Positions 41,306 to 51,010 are shown, counted from the first letter of the stretch. The stretch: DNA of 64,000 nucleotides from Actinomycetota bacterium (GCA_005773635.1 SXHN01000111.1:1-64000), one strand, 5' to 3'. Notes: a model not told the origin generated them from the sequence alone. Numbers and translations: made by a program.

Positions 41306-43255
41306 TTAGATGTCGAGGAAACGGACGTCCTTGGCGTTGCGCTGAATCCATTGGCGTCGAGATTCGACATCGTCGCCCATCAAGACCCCCAAAATCTCAT
41401 CGCAAATGCTCGCCTGATCGAGATCAATCTGGACCAACGTGCGGGTCGCTGGATTCATACACGTTTCACGCAATTCGGGGTAATCCATCTCGCCGAGCCC
41501 TTTGAATCGGGCAAACGAAAGCTGCTTCTTGGGATGTTCATCGATGACGCGAGACCGCGACGCGTCGTCGGCGATGTACTGCTTCTTGCCGCTGATTTCC
41601 ACCGAATATAAGGGAGGCTGGGCCACGTACAAACGGCCGGCCTCGACGAGCGGAAACATCTGTCGAAAAAAGAACGTAATCAACAAGGTGCGAATGTGCC
41701 CGCCATCGACATCGGCGTCGCTCATGATGATGATCTTGTCGTATCGCACTTTCGATACGTCGAAGTCTTTGCCTATACCACCACCGATGGCCGCGACCAG
41801 CGATTGGATTTCAGCGTTGGCCAAGATCTTTTCCAACGTGGCGCGCTCCACATTGAGCACCTTGCCGCGTAGCGGAAGAATGGCTTGTGTTTTGGGGTCG
41901 CGAGCGTCACGAGCCGAACCGCCAGCCGAATTGCCTTCGACTACAAACAATTCGGTGCCCTCACTCCCCCGCTGCGAACAGTCGGCGAGCTTGTCGGGCA
42001 TGCCGACGCCTTCGAGAGCACTCTTACGCCTCGTGAGCTCTTTCGCCGCCTTTGCCGCGTTGCGGGCGCGAGCAGCGGTCGCTGCCTTGGCGACAATTGC
42101 CTTGCTCGGATTCGGGTGCTCCTCCAACCATCGCCCGAAGCGTTCGTTGGTCAGCCGCTCGACCATCGAGCGAATTTCAGTGTTGCCGAGTTTCGTTTTC
42201 GTTTGCCCTTCAAACTGCGGGTCGGTGAGCTTCACACTCACGATCGCAGTGAGGCCTTCACGTACATCGTCACCTTGCAGCGACGCGTCCTTGCCTTTCA
42301 ACAAGTTGCGTTCTTTCGCGTAACGATTAGTGGCGTTCGTGAGCGCACGCTTGAAGCCTTCGGCGTGCATGCCGCCCTCGGTGGTAGAGATGCCGTTGGC
42401 AAAGGTGTGCAAACCTTCGTAGTACCCCGTATTCCACTGCCAGGCCACTTCGACATCGCCCTCAGGTTCCGATGCAGTGAAATATCCAATGTCTTTAAAC
42501 AATGGTTCTTTGCTGTGATTGAGATGTTTGACAAAGTCCGAGATGCCACCGTCGTAGCAATACGTGAGTTCTTGTTTGTGATTCGGTCGCTCGTCGAAAA
42601 ACGCGATCGCAACGCCGCGGTTCAGAAACGCCATCACCTGTAACCGCTCAAGCACAGTCGCGGCACGAAATTCGATTTCATCAAACACATCTGCGTCGGG
42701 CCAAAACGTGATCGTGGTGCCGTTGCCCGCACGTCCGGCTTTGCCGGTGTTTTTGATCGGGCCTTGTGGCACGCCGGGAAGAACTTTGCCGCCTTTGGTA
42801 ACTGCCGCGAAGCTCTGCCGGTAAACATTGCCCTCACGGCGTACCTCAAGGTCGAGCCGCTTCGACAGCGCGTTGACGACGCTGACGCCCACACCGTGCA
42901 ACCCGCCACTCACTTTGTATCCACCACCGCCGAACTTGCCGCCAGCATGCAACACCGTCAGCACGATTTCGGCTGCCGATTTACCTTTGTACTGCGGATG
43001 CTCATCGACTGGAATGCCGCGCCCATTGTCGCTGACTCGGCAACCGCCATCGGCAAGCAACGCAACCTCAATACGGGTCGCGTACCCTGCCATTGCTTCA
43101 TCGATGGCGTTGTCGACGACTTCCCATACCAAGTGATGCAGACCTTGGCTACCCGTCGAACCAATGTACATACCTGGCCGTTTACGGACCGGGTCGAGCC
43201 CTTCGAGCACCTGAATCTGCTCAGCATTGTAATTACCTTTTGGTGCGGTGGCCAT
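41306..43255 (-). CDS. Type IIA topoisomerase B subunit (GyrB/ParE)
   Basis: A 649-residue ATPase subunit. The GHKL ATP site shows EVVDNAIDEAMAG, DNGRGIPVD and GGLHGVGVSVVNAL. The TOPRIM region has EGNSAGGSARDARD near 440, then MSDADVDGGHIRTL and FKGLGEMD. The usual EGDSA motif has Asp442 replaced by Asn; the codon is AAT (41932-41930). The equivalent change is a known quinolone-resistance substitution in E. coli GyrB (D426N), although here it is probably natural variation. The ATG at 43255 is the best start; a longer frame would overlap the DUF2207 gene. It forms an operon with the kinase. Confidence 0.93.
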   Translation of the reverse strand: MATAPKGNYNAEQIQVLEGLDPVRKRPGMYIGSTGSQGLHHLVWEVVDNAIDEAMAGYATRIEVALLADGGCRVSDNGRGIPVDEHPQYKGKSAAEIVLTVLHAGGKFGGGGYKVSGGLHGVGVSVVNALSKRLDLEVRREGNVYRQSFAAVTKGGKVLPGVPQGPIKNTGKAGRAGNGTTITFWPDADVFDEIEFRAATVLERLQVMAFLNRGVAIAFFDERPNHKQELTYCYDGGISDFVKHLNHSKEPLFKDIGYFTASEPEGDVEVAWQWNTGYYEGLHTFANGISTTEGGMHAEGFKRALTNATNRYAKERNLLKGKDASLQGDDVREGLTAIVSVKLTDPQFEGQTKTKLGNTEIRSMVERLTNERFGRWLEEHPNPSKAIVAKAATAARARNAAKAAKELTRRKSALEGVGMPDKLADCSQRGSEGTELFVVEGNSAGGSARDARDPKTQAILPLRGKVLNVERATLEKILANAEIQSLVAAIGGGIGKDFDVSKVRYDKIIIMSDADVDGGHIRTLLITFFFRQMFPLVEAGRLYVAQPPLYSVEISGKKQYIADDASRSRVIDEHPKKQLSFARFKGLGEMDYPELRETCMNPATRTLVQIDLDQASICDEILGVLMGDDVESRRQWIQRNAKDVRFLDI

Positions 43256-43329
43256 GGCTTCGACCTTAACGGAAGCCAACGACAGTCGGGTGCATCTGTC
43301 GCCATCCAGATGTCTGTAACTTTGCTCCA

Positions 43330-45213
43330 ATGACACGATTAGGACGACCCTGGTTACGACTCCTGGCGACAATTAGCGTTGTGGGCATAGTGACGACCAG
43401 CTGCAAGGTCACCTTCCCTAACGTCACCTCCCAACCACCAGCTATCGCTTACGGCGAATCAATCACAAGTTTCCGCACGGCCATCACGATTGGCCAAGAC
43501 GGCACCCTCGACGTGGTCGAGACAATCCGCTACGACTTCGGCAGCACCTCTCGCCACGGCATCTTTCGCGACATCCCTCATCGGTTCAATATTGCCGCCG
43601 ACGACAAGCATCAGCGATCGACACCAATCACGGTGAAATCCGTCGAATCAACCAGCCCCAACACCCCGACGCAACACAAGATCGAAGCGCCGACCGACGA
43701 GAAATTGCGAATCAAGATCGGAGATCCCAACCGCACGATCAGAGGCCAGCACACCTACATAATTCGCTACAGCGTCCGCGGTGCACTGAGCGAATACGGC
43801 GGCGCGGCCGAGCTCAATTGGAACGCGACTGGCAACGAATGGAACGTCGACATTCGAAGGGCAGCCGCCGCCGTTGCTGCACCAGCCTCAAGTGAAACCT
43901 CGTTGTGTTTCGAAGGTCCGGCGGGGTCCACTTCACCGTGCGCGTCGACGCAACGATCCGAAAACAAGACGTCGTTTCAGTCTTCAGCGCTACCCGCATT
44001 TTCTGGCCTCACCGTTGTCACCCAGTACCCCCTCAATGCCTTCGAACCCGACGCGACGACACCCATCATCATCGACAAGCCGCAGCGCGGTCTCTACATC
44101 GAACCCATCACCTTGGGCGCGACCGCGGCAGTGGGCCTACTCTGTTTCGGTTGGCTTGTTTTGACATTGCGCAAAGGCCGTGATCGACAGTACGCCGGTG
44201 GAACGGTGGAAGCGGCCCTCGGAAATGCCAGTGGGGCCGACGAGCCAGCTCCGATCGTCGATCGGGTGCCGACACCGGTGCAGTTCGAGCCACCCGAAGG
44301 TATCCGCCCCGGCCAGATCGGGACACTCATCGACGGAGTCGCTCACCCCCTCGACGTCACCGCAACCATTATCGATCTCGCAACGCGCGGATACCTCAGC
44401 ATCGTCGAAATTCCCAAACAAGGCCTCTTCAGCCGCGTCGATTGGACACTGCGTCGCAACGATGACCGCGACACCGGCGACCATGGCGAAGGTGAGCGCG
44501 TTGACGATGGCCTCTTCGAATACGAACGACTACTTCTTTCTCGTTTGTTCAAATCCGGCGATGAGGTGCAACTGTCGTCACTCAAGCAGAAGTTCGCGGA
44601 GTCGCTCCAAGCCGTGCAGCGGGCGATCTACAACGACCTCGTATTGCGCCGATGGTTCGCGGCACGACCCGACAAGGTGCGAAGCAGATGGCGAGGAATA
44701 GGGATTCTGTTCATCATCATATCGATGGGCGTTGCGATCGCGTTAGCGCTCACATCGAAGTTCATGCTCGCAACAACACCGATATTCGTTCTCGGCATTG
44801 CGGTTATCGTGAGTGCTCGAGTCATGCCCGTACGAACAGCCAAGGGAACCGCGCTATTGCGCCGTACCCACGGGTTTAAGACCTTCATGGAATCGTTCAC
44901 TGAAACCAACCGGGCGCAGTACGCGGAACGCGACAACTATTTCTACAAATATTTGCCGTACGCGATCGTGTTCGGATGCGCGGACCACTGGGCCAAAGCA
45001 TTCGAACCGCTGCAACTTTCGGAACCGGACTGGTACCACGGCAGCGATCGCAACGTGTTTACAACGATCGCCTTTATGCACGCAATGGATGGCTTCACCT
45101 CAACTTCCAGCGGAACTATTTCTGCTGCGGCCGCGTCGACCACCGGAGGCAGCGGCTTCTCGGGTGGCTCTTCTGGAGGCGGGTTCGGAGGTGGCGGCGG
45201 TGGCTCCTGGTAG
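43330..45213 (+). CDS. DUF2207-domain membrane protein
   Basis: A 627-residue protein. An N-terminal signal helix leads into an extracellular beta-rich DUF2207 domain with DGTLDVVETIRYDF and FRDIPHRF. A membrane helix near residue 255-275 follows, then a cytoplasmic segment starting PPEGIRPGQIGTLIDG with a winged-helix-like stretch, two further helices around 460-495, and a Gly/Ser-rich tail (GGGFGGGGGGSW). This order is typical for the family, which is widespread but uncharacterised. The gene is divergent from the topoisomerase B gene. Confidence 0.9.
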   Translation: MTRLGRPWLRLLATISVVGIVTTSCKVTFPNVTSQPPAIAYGESITSFRTAITIGQDGTLDVVETIRYDFGSTSRHGIFRDIPHRFNIAADDKHQRSTPITVKSVESTSPNTPTQHKIEAPTDEKLRIKIGDPNRTIRGQHTYIIRYSVRGALSEYGGAAELNWNATGNEWNVDIRRAAAAVAAPASSETSLCFEGPAGSTSPCASTQRSENKTSFQSSALPAFSGLTVVTQYPLNAFEPDATTPIIIDKPQRGLYIEPITLGATAAVGLLCFGWLVLTLRKGRDRQYAGGTVEAALGNASGADEPAPIVDRVPTPVQFEPPEGIRPGQIGTLIDGVAHPLDVTATIIDLATRGYLSIVEIPKQGLFSRVDWTLRRNDDRDTGDHGEGERVDDGLFEYERLLLSRLFKSGDEVQLSSLKQKFAESLQAVQRAIYNDLVLRRWFAARPDKVRSRWRGIGILFIIISMGVAIALALTSKFMLATTPIFVLGIAVIVSARVMPVRTAKGTALLRRTHGFKTFMESFTETNRAQYAERDNYFYKYLPYAIVFGCADHWAKAFEPLQLSEPDWYHGSDRNVFTTIAFMHAMDGFTSTSSGTISAAAASTTGGSGFSGGSSGGGFGGGGGGSW

Positions 45214-45236
45214 CCCAACGCGTACACGAATAGGCG

Positions 45237-45695
45237 CTAGGCCAAATATCTGCTGACTGTCTCCACGACTGCCGCCGGTTTTGCAGAACCTTCGATCTCA
45301 ATGGTCATCTTCACAACGGCTTGCACTCCGCCGGCTACCTCGATGACCTCGGAAATTTCGCCTACCGCCCGCACCTTCGAACCAACAATCACCGGGTTCA
45401 CGAACCGGGCCTTGTTGATGCCGTAATTGATTCCCATTGAAATATTGCTGACGTGCACAAGCTCTGCAAGCATCGGAGCGCACAGACTCATCGTGAGGTA
45501 TCCGTGGGCGATCGGCGCGCCAAACGGACCCGCCTTTGCCGCTTCGACATCAACGTGGATCCACTGGTTGTCGCCCGTTGCTTCTGCGAACAGATTGATT
45601 TGTGCCTGCGTGATCGTCTGCCAATCGGTTGGGCCGACCGAAGTGCCAACTGCTGCGAGCAAAGCCAACGGACCGTCGAAGGATGTAGGGGCCAT
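45237..45695 (-). CDS. MaoC-like (R)-specific enoyl-CoA hydratase
   Basis: A 152-residue hot-dog-fold protein. The catalytic Asp and His are visible in GDNQWIHVDVEAAK, with the matching AHGYLTMSL segment further on. The single-domain size is that of PhaJ-type hydratases, which add water across 2-enoyl-CoA. It is convergent with the DUF2207 gene and divergent from the SDR at 45783, with a shared promoter region of about 90 bases. The two may act on successive steps of beta-oxidation. Confidence 0.9.
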   Translation of the reverse strand: MAPTSFDGPLALLAAVGTSVGPTDWQTITQAQINLFAEATGDNQWIHVDVEAAKAGPFGAPIAHGYLTMSLCAPMLAELVHVSNISMGINYGINKARFVNPVIVGSKVRAVGEISEVIEVAGGVQAVVKMTIEIEGSAKPAAVVETVSRYLA

Positions 45696-45782
45696 GGTTC
45701 GAGACTATCGACGCGGTGGCATCCGTCGAAACTCCGCACGCCGATGTGAGCCAACCCATTCCAGTTGCGTACATTGCCCACT

Positions 45783-46550
45783 ATGCAGATCAATGACGCA
45801 GTAGCAGTGGTAACGGGCGGCGCATCCGGGCTCGGTGAGGCTTCGGTACGTCGATTGCACGCCAATGGCGCTTCGGTGGTGATTCTGGACAAGAACGTCG
45901 ACCGGGGTAACGACCTCGCCAAAGAACTTGGCGCCAAGGTTGCGTTCGCCGAAACCGACGTCACGTCCGCCGAGTCAGTCGCGGCAGCAATTGCCCTTGC
46001 GGGCGAAATGGGGAGTCTCCGCATCGCGGTCAACTGCGCCGGGAGCGGCATGGCCGGACGCACGATCGGTCGCGACGGCACGCCCCACGACCTCGCGCTG
46101 TTCGAGTGGACCGTCAAGCTCAACCTCGTCGGGACTTTCAACGTTGCGAGCCAGGCCGCGGGGGCGATGAGCAAGAACGACCCGAACGAAGGCGGCGAAC
46201 GCGGAGTCGTGATTAATACTGCTTCGATTGCCGCGTACGACGGCCAAATTGGTCAAGTCGCATACTCGGCCACCAAAGGTGCAATCGTTGGCATGACCTT
46301 GCCCATGGCCCGCGACCTCGCGGTGAGCGGCATCCGCGTGATGGCGATTGCGCCGGGAAGTTTCGCCACGCCAATCTTCGGATTCGCACCGCAAGCCATG
46401 ACCGATGCGCTCGCGTCGATCGTGCCGTTTCCGAACCGCATGGGCGCCCCTGATGAATTCGCTCAGCTGGTACAGCAAATCGTTGAGAACCCATATCTCA
46501 ACGGTGAAGTGATCCGTATCGACGGCGCGGTGCGCTTTCCTCCGAAATAA
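45783..46550 (+). CDS. SDR, 3-hydroxyacyl-CoA dehydrogenase type II-like (HSD10)
   Basis: A 255-residue SDR. The NAD motif is TGGASGLG. NCAGSG follows the fourth strand, and the catalytic residues appear in NTASIAAYDGQIGQVAYSATKG. The sequence AIAPGSFATPIFGFAP matches the HSD10-type 3-hydroxyacyl-CoA dehydrogenases closely. The ATG at 45783 is preferred over an in-frame TTG at 45765. Pairing with the MaoC hydratase across a divergent promoter fits beta-oxidation steps two and three. Confidence 0.9.
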   Translation: MQINDAVAVVTGGASGLGEASVRRLHANGASVVILDKNVDRGNDLAKELGAKVAFAETDVTSAESVAAAIALAGEMGSLRIAVNCAGSGMAGRTIGRDGTPHDLALFEWTVKLNLVGTFNVASQAAGAMSKNDPNEGGERGVVINTASIAAYDGQIGQVAYSATKGAIVGMTLPMARDLAVSGIRVMAIAPGSFATPIFGFAPQAMTDALASIVPFPNRMGAPDEFAQLVQQIVENPYLNGEVIRIDGAVRFPPK

Positions 46551-46607
46551 CACCCTCATCCGGTCGAATTCGCATCCCGACCAACGGCCGACTCGTAACA
46601 TGCAGCG

Positions 46608-47861
46608 ATGCAATGGAACCAGGTGCGTTGGCGGCCAATCGCGGTAATGCTCGCTGTCACGCTGCTCATCGTCGTGGGCGTAGTGGCGTTCAGCGATGAG
46701 CCCCGCACAACAGTTGCAACGCAAGCTGATGCCGCACCCTCCACTGCGCCGAGCGCAGAACCGAGCGACACCGGCCAATCTGATTCAACGTCGACAGTCC
46801 AACCCACTACGACGTCGTCCAGCATCGAGCCAACCACGACGTCGAAGCCCCGCCTTGCTTCCGACCTAGCGACGCTGGCCAAAGTCACCACTATCAGCGG
46901 AACCATTTCACCAAAATCTGTGGTTGCTTCGGGCCGAGGCACAGTCACTGCCCAAAACATGATGTACCAACACTCGGTCACTGTGTACGGCTCCGACACG
47001 GCGTTGCTTGCAACAATTCCTGACACCGTCGATCTCGCAGCATTAGGCCACCCGCAACACGTTGGGTCGTTCAAAGGCGCTCCGGTGGAGGCAGCGTTCA
47101 CGCCCGACGGCCGCTACGAATACATCACGAACTATTCAATGTACGGTCCCGGATTCGGGCCTGAAGGTTCCGACAAGTGCAACCCGAACAGCGGCTTCGA
47201 TAACAGCTTTGTGTATCGCATAGATACGAGCACGTGGAAAATTGATCAGGCGATTGAAGTGGGTGCCGTCCCGAAATACATCGCAATCACACCAGACGGC
47301 AAACGCGCGCTCGTCACAAATTGGTGCTCATACTCGTTGTCCGTTATCGACCTCGCTTCAGCCAAAGTGACGTCCTCCATTAGCCTCGGCGCGTATCCAC
47401 GAGGTATCGCGATTACCTCGGACAGCCAGCGCGCATACGTCGCCATTATGGGCTCAACCACTATTGCGCAGGTGAACCTCGCAACATCGGAGTTCATCAC
47501 CTTCGCCGCTGGCGGCCAAGGTCCACGCCACATCGTGTTGTCACCCGACAATCGTTGGCTCTATGCAACGCTCAACGGTGCTGGCGTAGTGGTCAAGATC
47601 GACACTGCGACGCGCCAGGTCGTGAACACGGTACGCACCGGGAGCAACCCTAGGAGCATGGACATCTCGGCCGACGGCACGGCGCTGTACGTGGTGAATT
47701 ACAAGTCGGACACGATGACCAAGCTGCGATCATCCGACATGAGCGAGTTGCAAACCATTGCGACCAACCATCACCCCATTGGCATTGCGTACGACAAACA
47801 CGCCAACCGAGTCTGGGTGGCCTGCTATGTCGGCAACATCATCGTCTTCGACGATAAGTAA
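46608..47861 (+). CDS. Membrane-anchored YVTN-type beta-propeller protein
   Basis: A 417-residue protein. A membrane anchor or signal helix (IAVMLAVTLLIVVGVVAF) is followed by a Thr/Ser/Pro linker of about 55 residues. The rest has YVTN-type repeats: ITPDGKRALVTN, ITSDSQRAYVAI, LSPDNRWLYATL and ISADGTALYVVN, each about 42 residues apart, as in a seven-bladed propeller. It is likely exposed on the cell surface and may bind ligands or partner proteins. It resembles in style the propeller part of the SGNH protein at 14769. Confidence 0.85.
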   Translation: MQWNQVRWRPIAVMLAVTLLIVVGVVAFSDEPRTTVATQADAAPSTAPSAEPSDTGQSDSTSTVQPTTTSSSIEPTTTSKPRLASDLATLAKVTTISGTISPKSVVASGRGTVTAQNMMYQHSVTVYGSDTALLATIPDTVDLAALGHPQHVGSFKGAPVEAAFTPDGRYEYITNYSMYGPGFGPEGSDKCNPNSGFDNSFVYRIDTSTWKIDQAIEVGAVPKYIAITPDGKRALVTNWCSYSLSVIDLASAKVTSSISLGAYPRGIAITSDSQRAYVAIMGSTTIAQVNLATSEFITFAAGGQGPRHIVLSPDNRWLYATLNGAGVVVKIDTATRQVVNTVRTGSNPRSMDISADGTALYVVNYKSDTMTKLRSSDMSELQTIATNHHPIGIAYDKHANRVWVACYVGNIIVFDDK

Positions 47862-47867
47862 TGTGGC

Positions 47868-48004
47868 GCGGTCCCACACAAGCCGCGCAAACCGCTAGAT
47901 CGTGTGACCACCTCAAGTTTCGGCGCCGGACACAAGTGTCGCGGTCCCACACGAGCCGCGCAAACCGCTAGATCGTGTGACCACCTCAAGTTTCGGCGCC
48001 GGAC
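47868..48004. repeat. 64-base direct repeat, two copies, period 73
   Basis: Copies at 47868-47931 and 47941-48004 differ at one base (ACACAAG versus ACACGAG). Each contains partial inverted symmetry between GGTCCCACACGA and TCGTGTGACC, so each copy can fold. They fill the gap between the convergent propeller and amidohydrolase genes. The near-identity indicates recent duplication or ongoing correction. Confidence 0.85.
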
Positions 48005-48034
48005 TCGGGTGCCCGACACCCCGACTCCGGGCCG

Positions 48035-49222
48035 CTAGCCGCCGATGAGTTGGAGGCCGTTGTCGCGCATGATCAGCTGAACCTCGGCATCCGAGAAGCC
48101 CTCAAGATCGTGCACGAAAGCGCACGGGTCGGCAAGGCCTTCGGCATGAGGGTAGTCGCTGCCAAACAACATCCGCTCGGCGCCGTGCACGGTGCGAAGC
48201 TGCGCAAGGTCGTCTTCGTAATATGGCGAAATCCAGAGTTGGTTACGCATTTGTTCAACGGGATCGCCAGCGAATTCCGATGGGCGTTGGGCATATGTTT
48301 TTTTGAAGTATCGGTACAGATCCACGACCCAGTCGGAACCCGCTTCGATGGTCGCAACCCGAAGCCTTGGATTGCGGGCAAATACTCCGTCGCACACCAA
48401 CGCCCCGATCGTGTCGTGTATCGGGCGATGACCGGTAAGTAGGCCACGCAACGGCCGCACCCGAAAGGCCTCCATCTCTCCGCCGGTACCAAAATCTTCG
48501 GCGTAACGGTTATAGCCCGCATCGCCAGAGTGATACGCGGCCACTACCCCAGCTTCTGCAATCCTGGCCCAGAAACCGTCGTAGACGCGATCGCCTGGCG
48601 AACGGGAAAACCCAGGACCGCGAACCGGCCCTGGCCGCATCACGATGATGCGAGCGCCGCGTTGCAGTACCCAGTCGAGTTCTTCCAAGGCTTTTGTGGG
48701 ATCCTGCAAATTGAGATACGGCGCTGGATACAAGCGGTCGTTGTAATTGAACGTCCAGTCTTCGTACATCCATTCATTGAATGAATGAAAGGCCACATGC
48801 GCAGCATCAGGATCATCGACCAACGCTTCTTCCATCCCGACGCCGAGCGTCGGAAACACCAAAGCCGCTTGAATATTTTGGGCATCGAGCTGCGGTACCC
48901 GCGCCGCGGGGTCGCGGTAGCCCGCGCTGATCGGTTCGAGTTCGCCGAACGCTGCGCGAATATCGTCGCCTGCTCGTTTACCCCGGAAGTAATCATCAAG
49001 CGACCCTGGCCGAGCGACCGGATCGAACAGTGGATTCGGAATAAACCGGTTCAATCGACCAGCTACTAACAGGCGCTGCTTGCCGTTGAGCTCAGCCCAT
49101 TGCATCGTGCGTTTTTCCCAACCTTTGGGAATGTGACGCGTGAAAGAATCGGGCGCTTCGTAGTAGTGGTGATCGGCGTCGAACGCCTTGAATCCAAGAT
49201 CGGTATAGGTAGGTTCAGCCAT
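48035..49222 (-). CDS. Amidohydrolase-2 family metal-dependent hydrolase
   Basis: A 395-residue protein. The N-terminal DADHHYYEAPDSF supplies metal ligands, with DHH where HxH is often seen. AYHSGDAGYNRYAED and LFGSDYPHAEG are family hallmarks, with Asp in the last one as catalytic acid. The ATG at 49222 is chosen, since a longer frame would overlap the VOC gene stop. It lies 10 bases after the VOC gene and is probably in the same operon. Members act on amides, aromatic acids or lactones; the substrate is not clear. Confidence 0.88.
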   Translation of the reverse strand: MAEPTYTDLGFKAFDADHHYYEAPDSFTRHIPKGWEKRTMQWAELNGKQRLLVAGRLNRFIPNPLFDPVARPGSLDDYFRGKRAGDDIRAAFGELEPISAGYRDPAARVPQLDAQNIQAALVFPTLGVGMEEALVDDPDAAHVAFHSFNEWMYEDWTFNYNDRLYPAPYLNLQDPTKALEELDWVLQRGARIIVMRPGPVRGPGFSRSPGDRVYDGFWARIAEAGVVAAYHSGDAGYNRYAEDFGTGGEMEAFRVRPLRGLLTGHRPIHDTIGALVCDGVFARNPRLRVATIEAGSDWVVDLYRYFKKTYAQRPSEFAGDPVEQMRNQLWISPYYEDDLAQLRTVHGAERMLFGSDYPHAEGLADPCAFVHDLEGFSDAEVQLIMRDNGLQLIGG

Positions 49223-49232
49223 AGATACGAGC

Positions 49233-50162
49233 CTATCGTTGCGGTCGTTCAACCAGTTCGACGGCTTCTCCATCGGGCCCACGGAAACACATGAATCGCA
49301 CATCGGGTAAGCCTGGTCCCATCGACATCGCAACGGGATCGCTCATGAGGTCGATATCCGCGCCCCGCAGCGCGCCGCACACAGCCTCAACGTCGTCGAC
49401 CAACATCGCTGCTCGCCAGGCACCCAAGGCGTTCGCAGGGCGAGGTGGGGTCACCAGGACGTCGGGCGTAACGAACCCTGCCAACAACAACGCAACATCC
49501 CCACCACCAGGTGCGTTCATCAGCACCTCCTGCATGGCCACCGGTCCGGCGATTCGCAGATGTTCGCCGTCATCTCGGACCGCGTCGATCCGCAGGACCT
49601 CCCGGAAACCCAGCGACTCATAGAAGGCAATCGATCGTTCGAGATTTGCACACGTCATGCCGACGAATGCGACACGCGGCCCGAGACCGGCGTGGATGAG
49701 TTCGATCGTCACGCCATCGGGATCGCTGACGAAACAGAGTTTGATCGACGATGCGCCGTTGACATCACCCGTGTCGAAGGGTTCACTCCATGCAATTCCA
49801 CCAAAGCGCTCGACGGATACTTTGACCGCGTCGATATCGGCGACCATAAGACCAATTCGCTGCCAGCCAGTCTCGGTGAGCGATTGAGGTGGTAAGCCAA
49901 TCGGCGCCGGTTGTTTCCATTCCAACAAGTCGACAACACCACCGTCGAACCCGCGATCGCCAAGCAAAATCCATGCGTCCCAGAGCGACGCCGACAGCCC
50001 AAACGCTGTCCCATCTTGAATTGCTTCCGGCGTCGTCCGTGCACCTTGTATGAGACCAAGACCATCTCGATAGAACTGCAGCGATCGCGCAAGATCGGAA
50101 CAATTAACGTTGATATGAAACACTGTTGCACCTTCGAGCAGCATCTCAACATACTCGCGCAC
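49233..50162 (-). CDS. Two-domain VOC (glyoxalase/dioxygenase superfamily) protein
   Basis: A 309-residue protein with two vicinal-oxygen-chelate halves. Each begins with a beta strand and metal His or equivalent: VFHINVNCSDLARSLQFY at about 14-31, and AFVGMTCANLERSIAFYESLGF at about 160-181. The halves end in DPDGVTIELIHAG and GPDGEAVELVERP, both with the metal-binding Glu. The second half lacks the first-strand His. The start could be GTG 50162 or ATG 50144. It is upstream of the amidohydrolase and may act in ring or side-chain cleavage. Confidence 0.85.
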   Translation of the reverse strand: MREYVEMLLEGATVFHINVNCSDLARSLQFYRDGLGLIQGARTTPEAIQDGTAFGLSASLWDAWILLGDRGFDGGVVDLLEWKQPAPIGLPPQSLTETGWQRIGLMVADIDAVKVSVERFGGIAWSEPFDTGDVNGASSIKLCFVSDPDGVTIELIHAGLGPRVAFVGMTCANLERSIAFYESLGFREVLRIDAVRDDGEHLRIAGPVAMQEVLMNAPGGGDVALLLAGFVTPDVLVTPPRPANALGAWRAAMLVDDVEAVCGALRGADIDLMSDPVAMSMGPGLPDVRFMCFRGPDGEAVELVERPQR

Positions 50163-50221
50163 CTAAGGTGAGCGTCGTCAAAACCGACTAACCACGTTCA
50201 GACTTTTTGGGAGCGTTAGCA

Positions 50222-51010
50222 ATGGTGTTGGAGCGATTTCGCGTTGATGGCAAGGTTGCGATTGTCACGGGTGCTGGCCGCGGAATCGGGGCCGCGAGCG
50301 CGCTCGCGCTCGCGGAAGCCGGTGCCAACGTGGTGCTTGCTGCGCGCACCAAAGAACAACTGGACAACGTCGCAGTGCAAGCGCGTGCTCTCGGGGCGAA
50401 AACGCTCGTCGTCGCTACCGACGTAGACAAGGATGGCTCGCTTGCAGCACTCGTCGACGCCACAATAGAAGAGTTCGGGACGATCGACATCGTGGTGAAC
50501 AATGCCGGTGGTACTGCCCCGAGGCCCTTCCTGCAAACCAGTAAGGGCTACATCGAACGGTCGTTTCATTTCAACGTACTGACGGCGTTTGAGCTCAGCA
50601 AGCTTGCAGTCCCGCACATGCTCCAACATGGCAACGGCTCCATCATCAATATTTCTTCAGCGATCGGCCGCCTTCGCGATCGTGGGTTCATTGCATACGG
50701 CACGGCCAAAGGCGCGCTGACACATATGACGAAGCTCATGGCCGCGGACCTTGCTCCAAAAATTCGCGTCAATGGAATCGCTGTGGGATCAACGGCAACC
50801 AGCGCGCTCGACACTGTCCTCACCGATGACAACCTCCGAAACCAGATGATCGAAGGCACGCCCCTCAAGCGACTCGGAGAACCTGAAGATATCGCGCTAG
50901 GCGTGCTGTACCTTGCGTCACCGGCAGGCGCATTCATTACCGGAAAGCTGTTGGAAATCGACGGCGGGTTAGAAGAAGCCAATCTTCAACTTGGACTTCC
51001 CGACTTGTAG
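50222..51010 (+). CDS. Short-chain dehydrogenase/reductase
   Basis: A 262-residue classical SDR. TGAGRGIG is the nucleotide motif near residue 17; NNAGG and the Ser-Tyr-Lys set (ISSAIGRL, YGTAKG) follow. FITGKLLEIDGG is the usual C-terminal end. The ATG at 50222 is preceded by TTGGGAG eight bases before. It is the first of a plus-strand run with the LEH/SnoaL-like protein and a crotonase. Confidence 0.92.
   Translation: MVLERFRVDGKVAIVTGAGRGIGAASALALAEAGANVVLAARTKEQLDNVAVQARALGAKTLVVATDVDKDGSLAALVDATIEEFGTIDIVVNNAGGTAPRPFLQTSKGYIERSFHFNVLTAFELSKLAVPHMLQHGNGSIINISSAIGRLRDRGFIAYGTAKGALTHMTKLMAADLAPKIRVNGIAVGSTATSALDTVLTDDNLRNQMIEGTPLKRLGEPEDIALGVLYLASPAGAFITGKLLEIDGGLEEANLQLGLPDL

Noticed and set aside
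50163-50221. KstR-like site before the SDR at 50222
   Set aside because: AAC and GTT are separated by three bases instead of two and the outer positions do not match.
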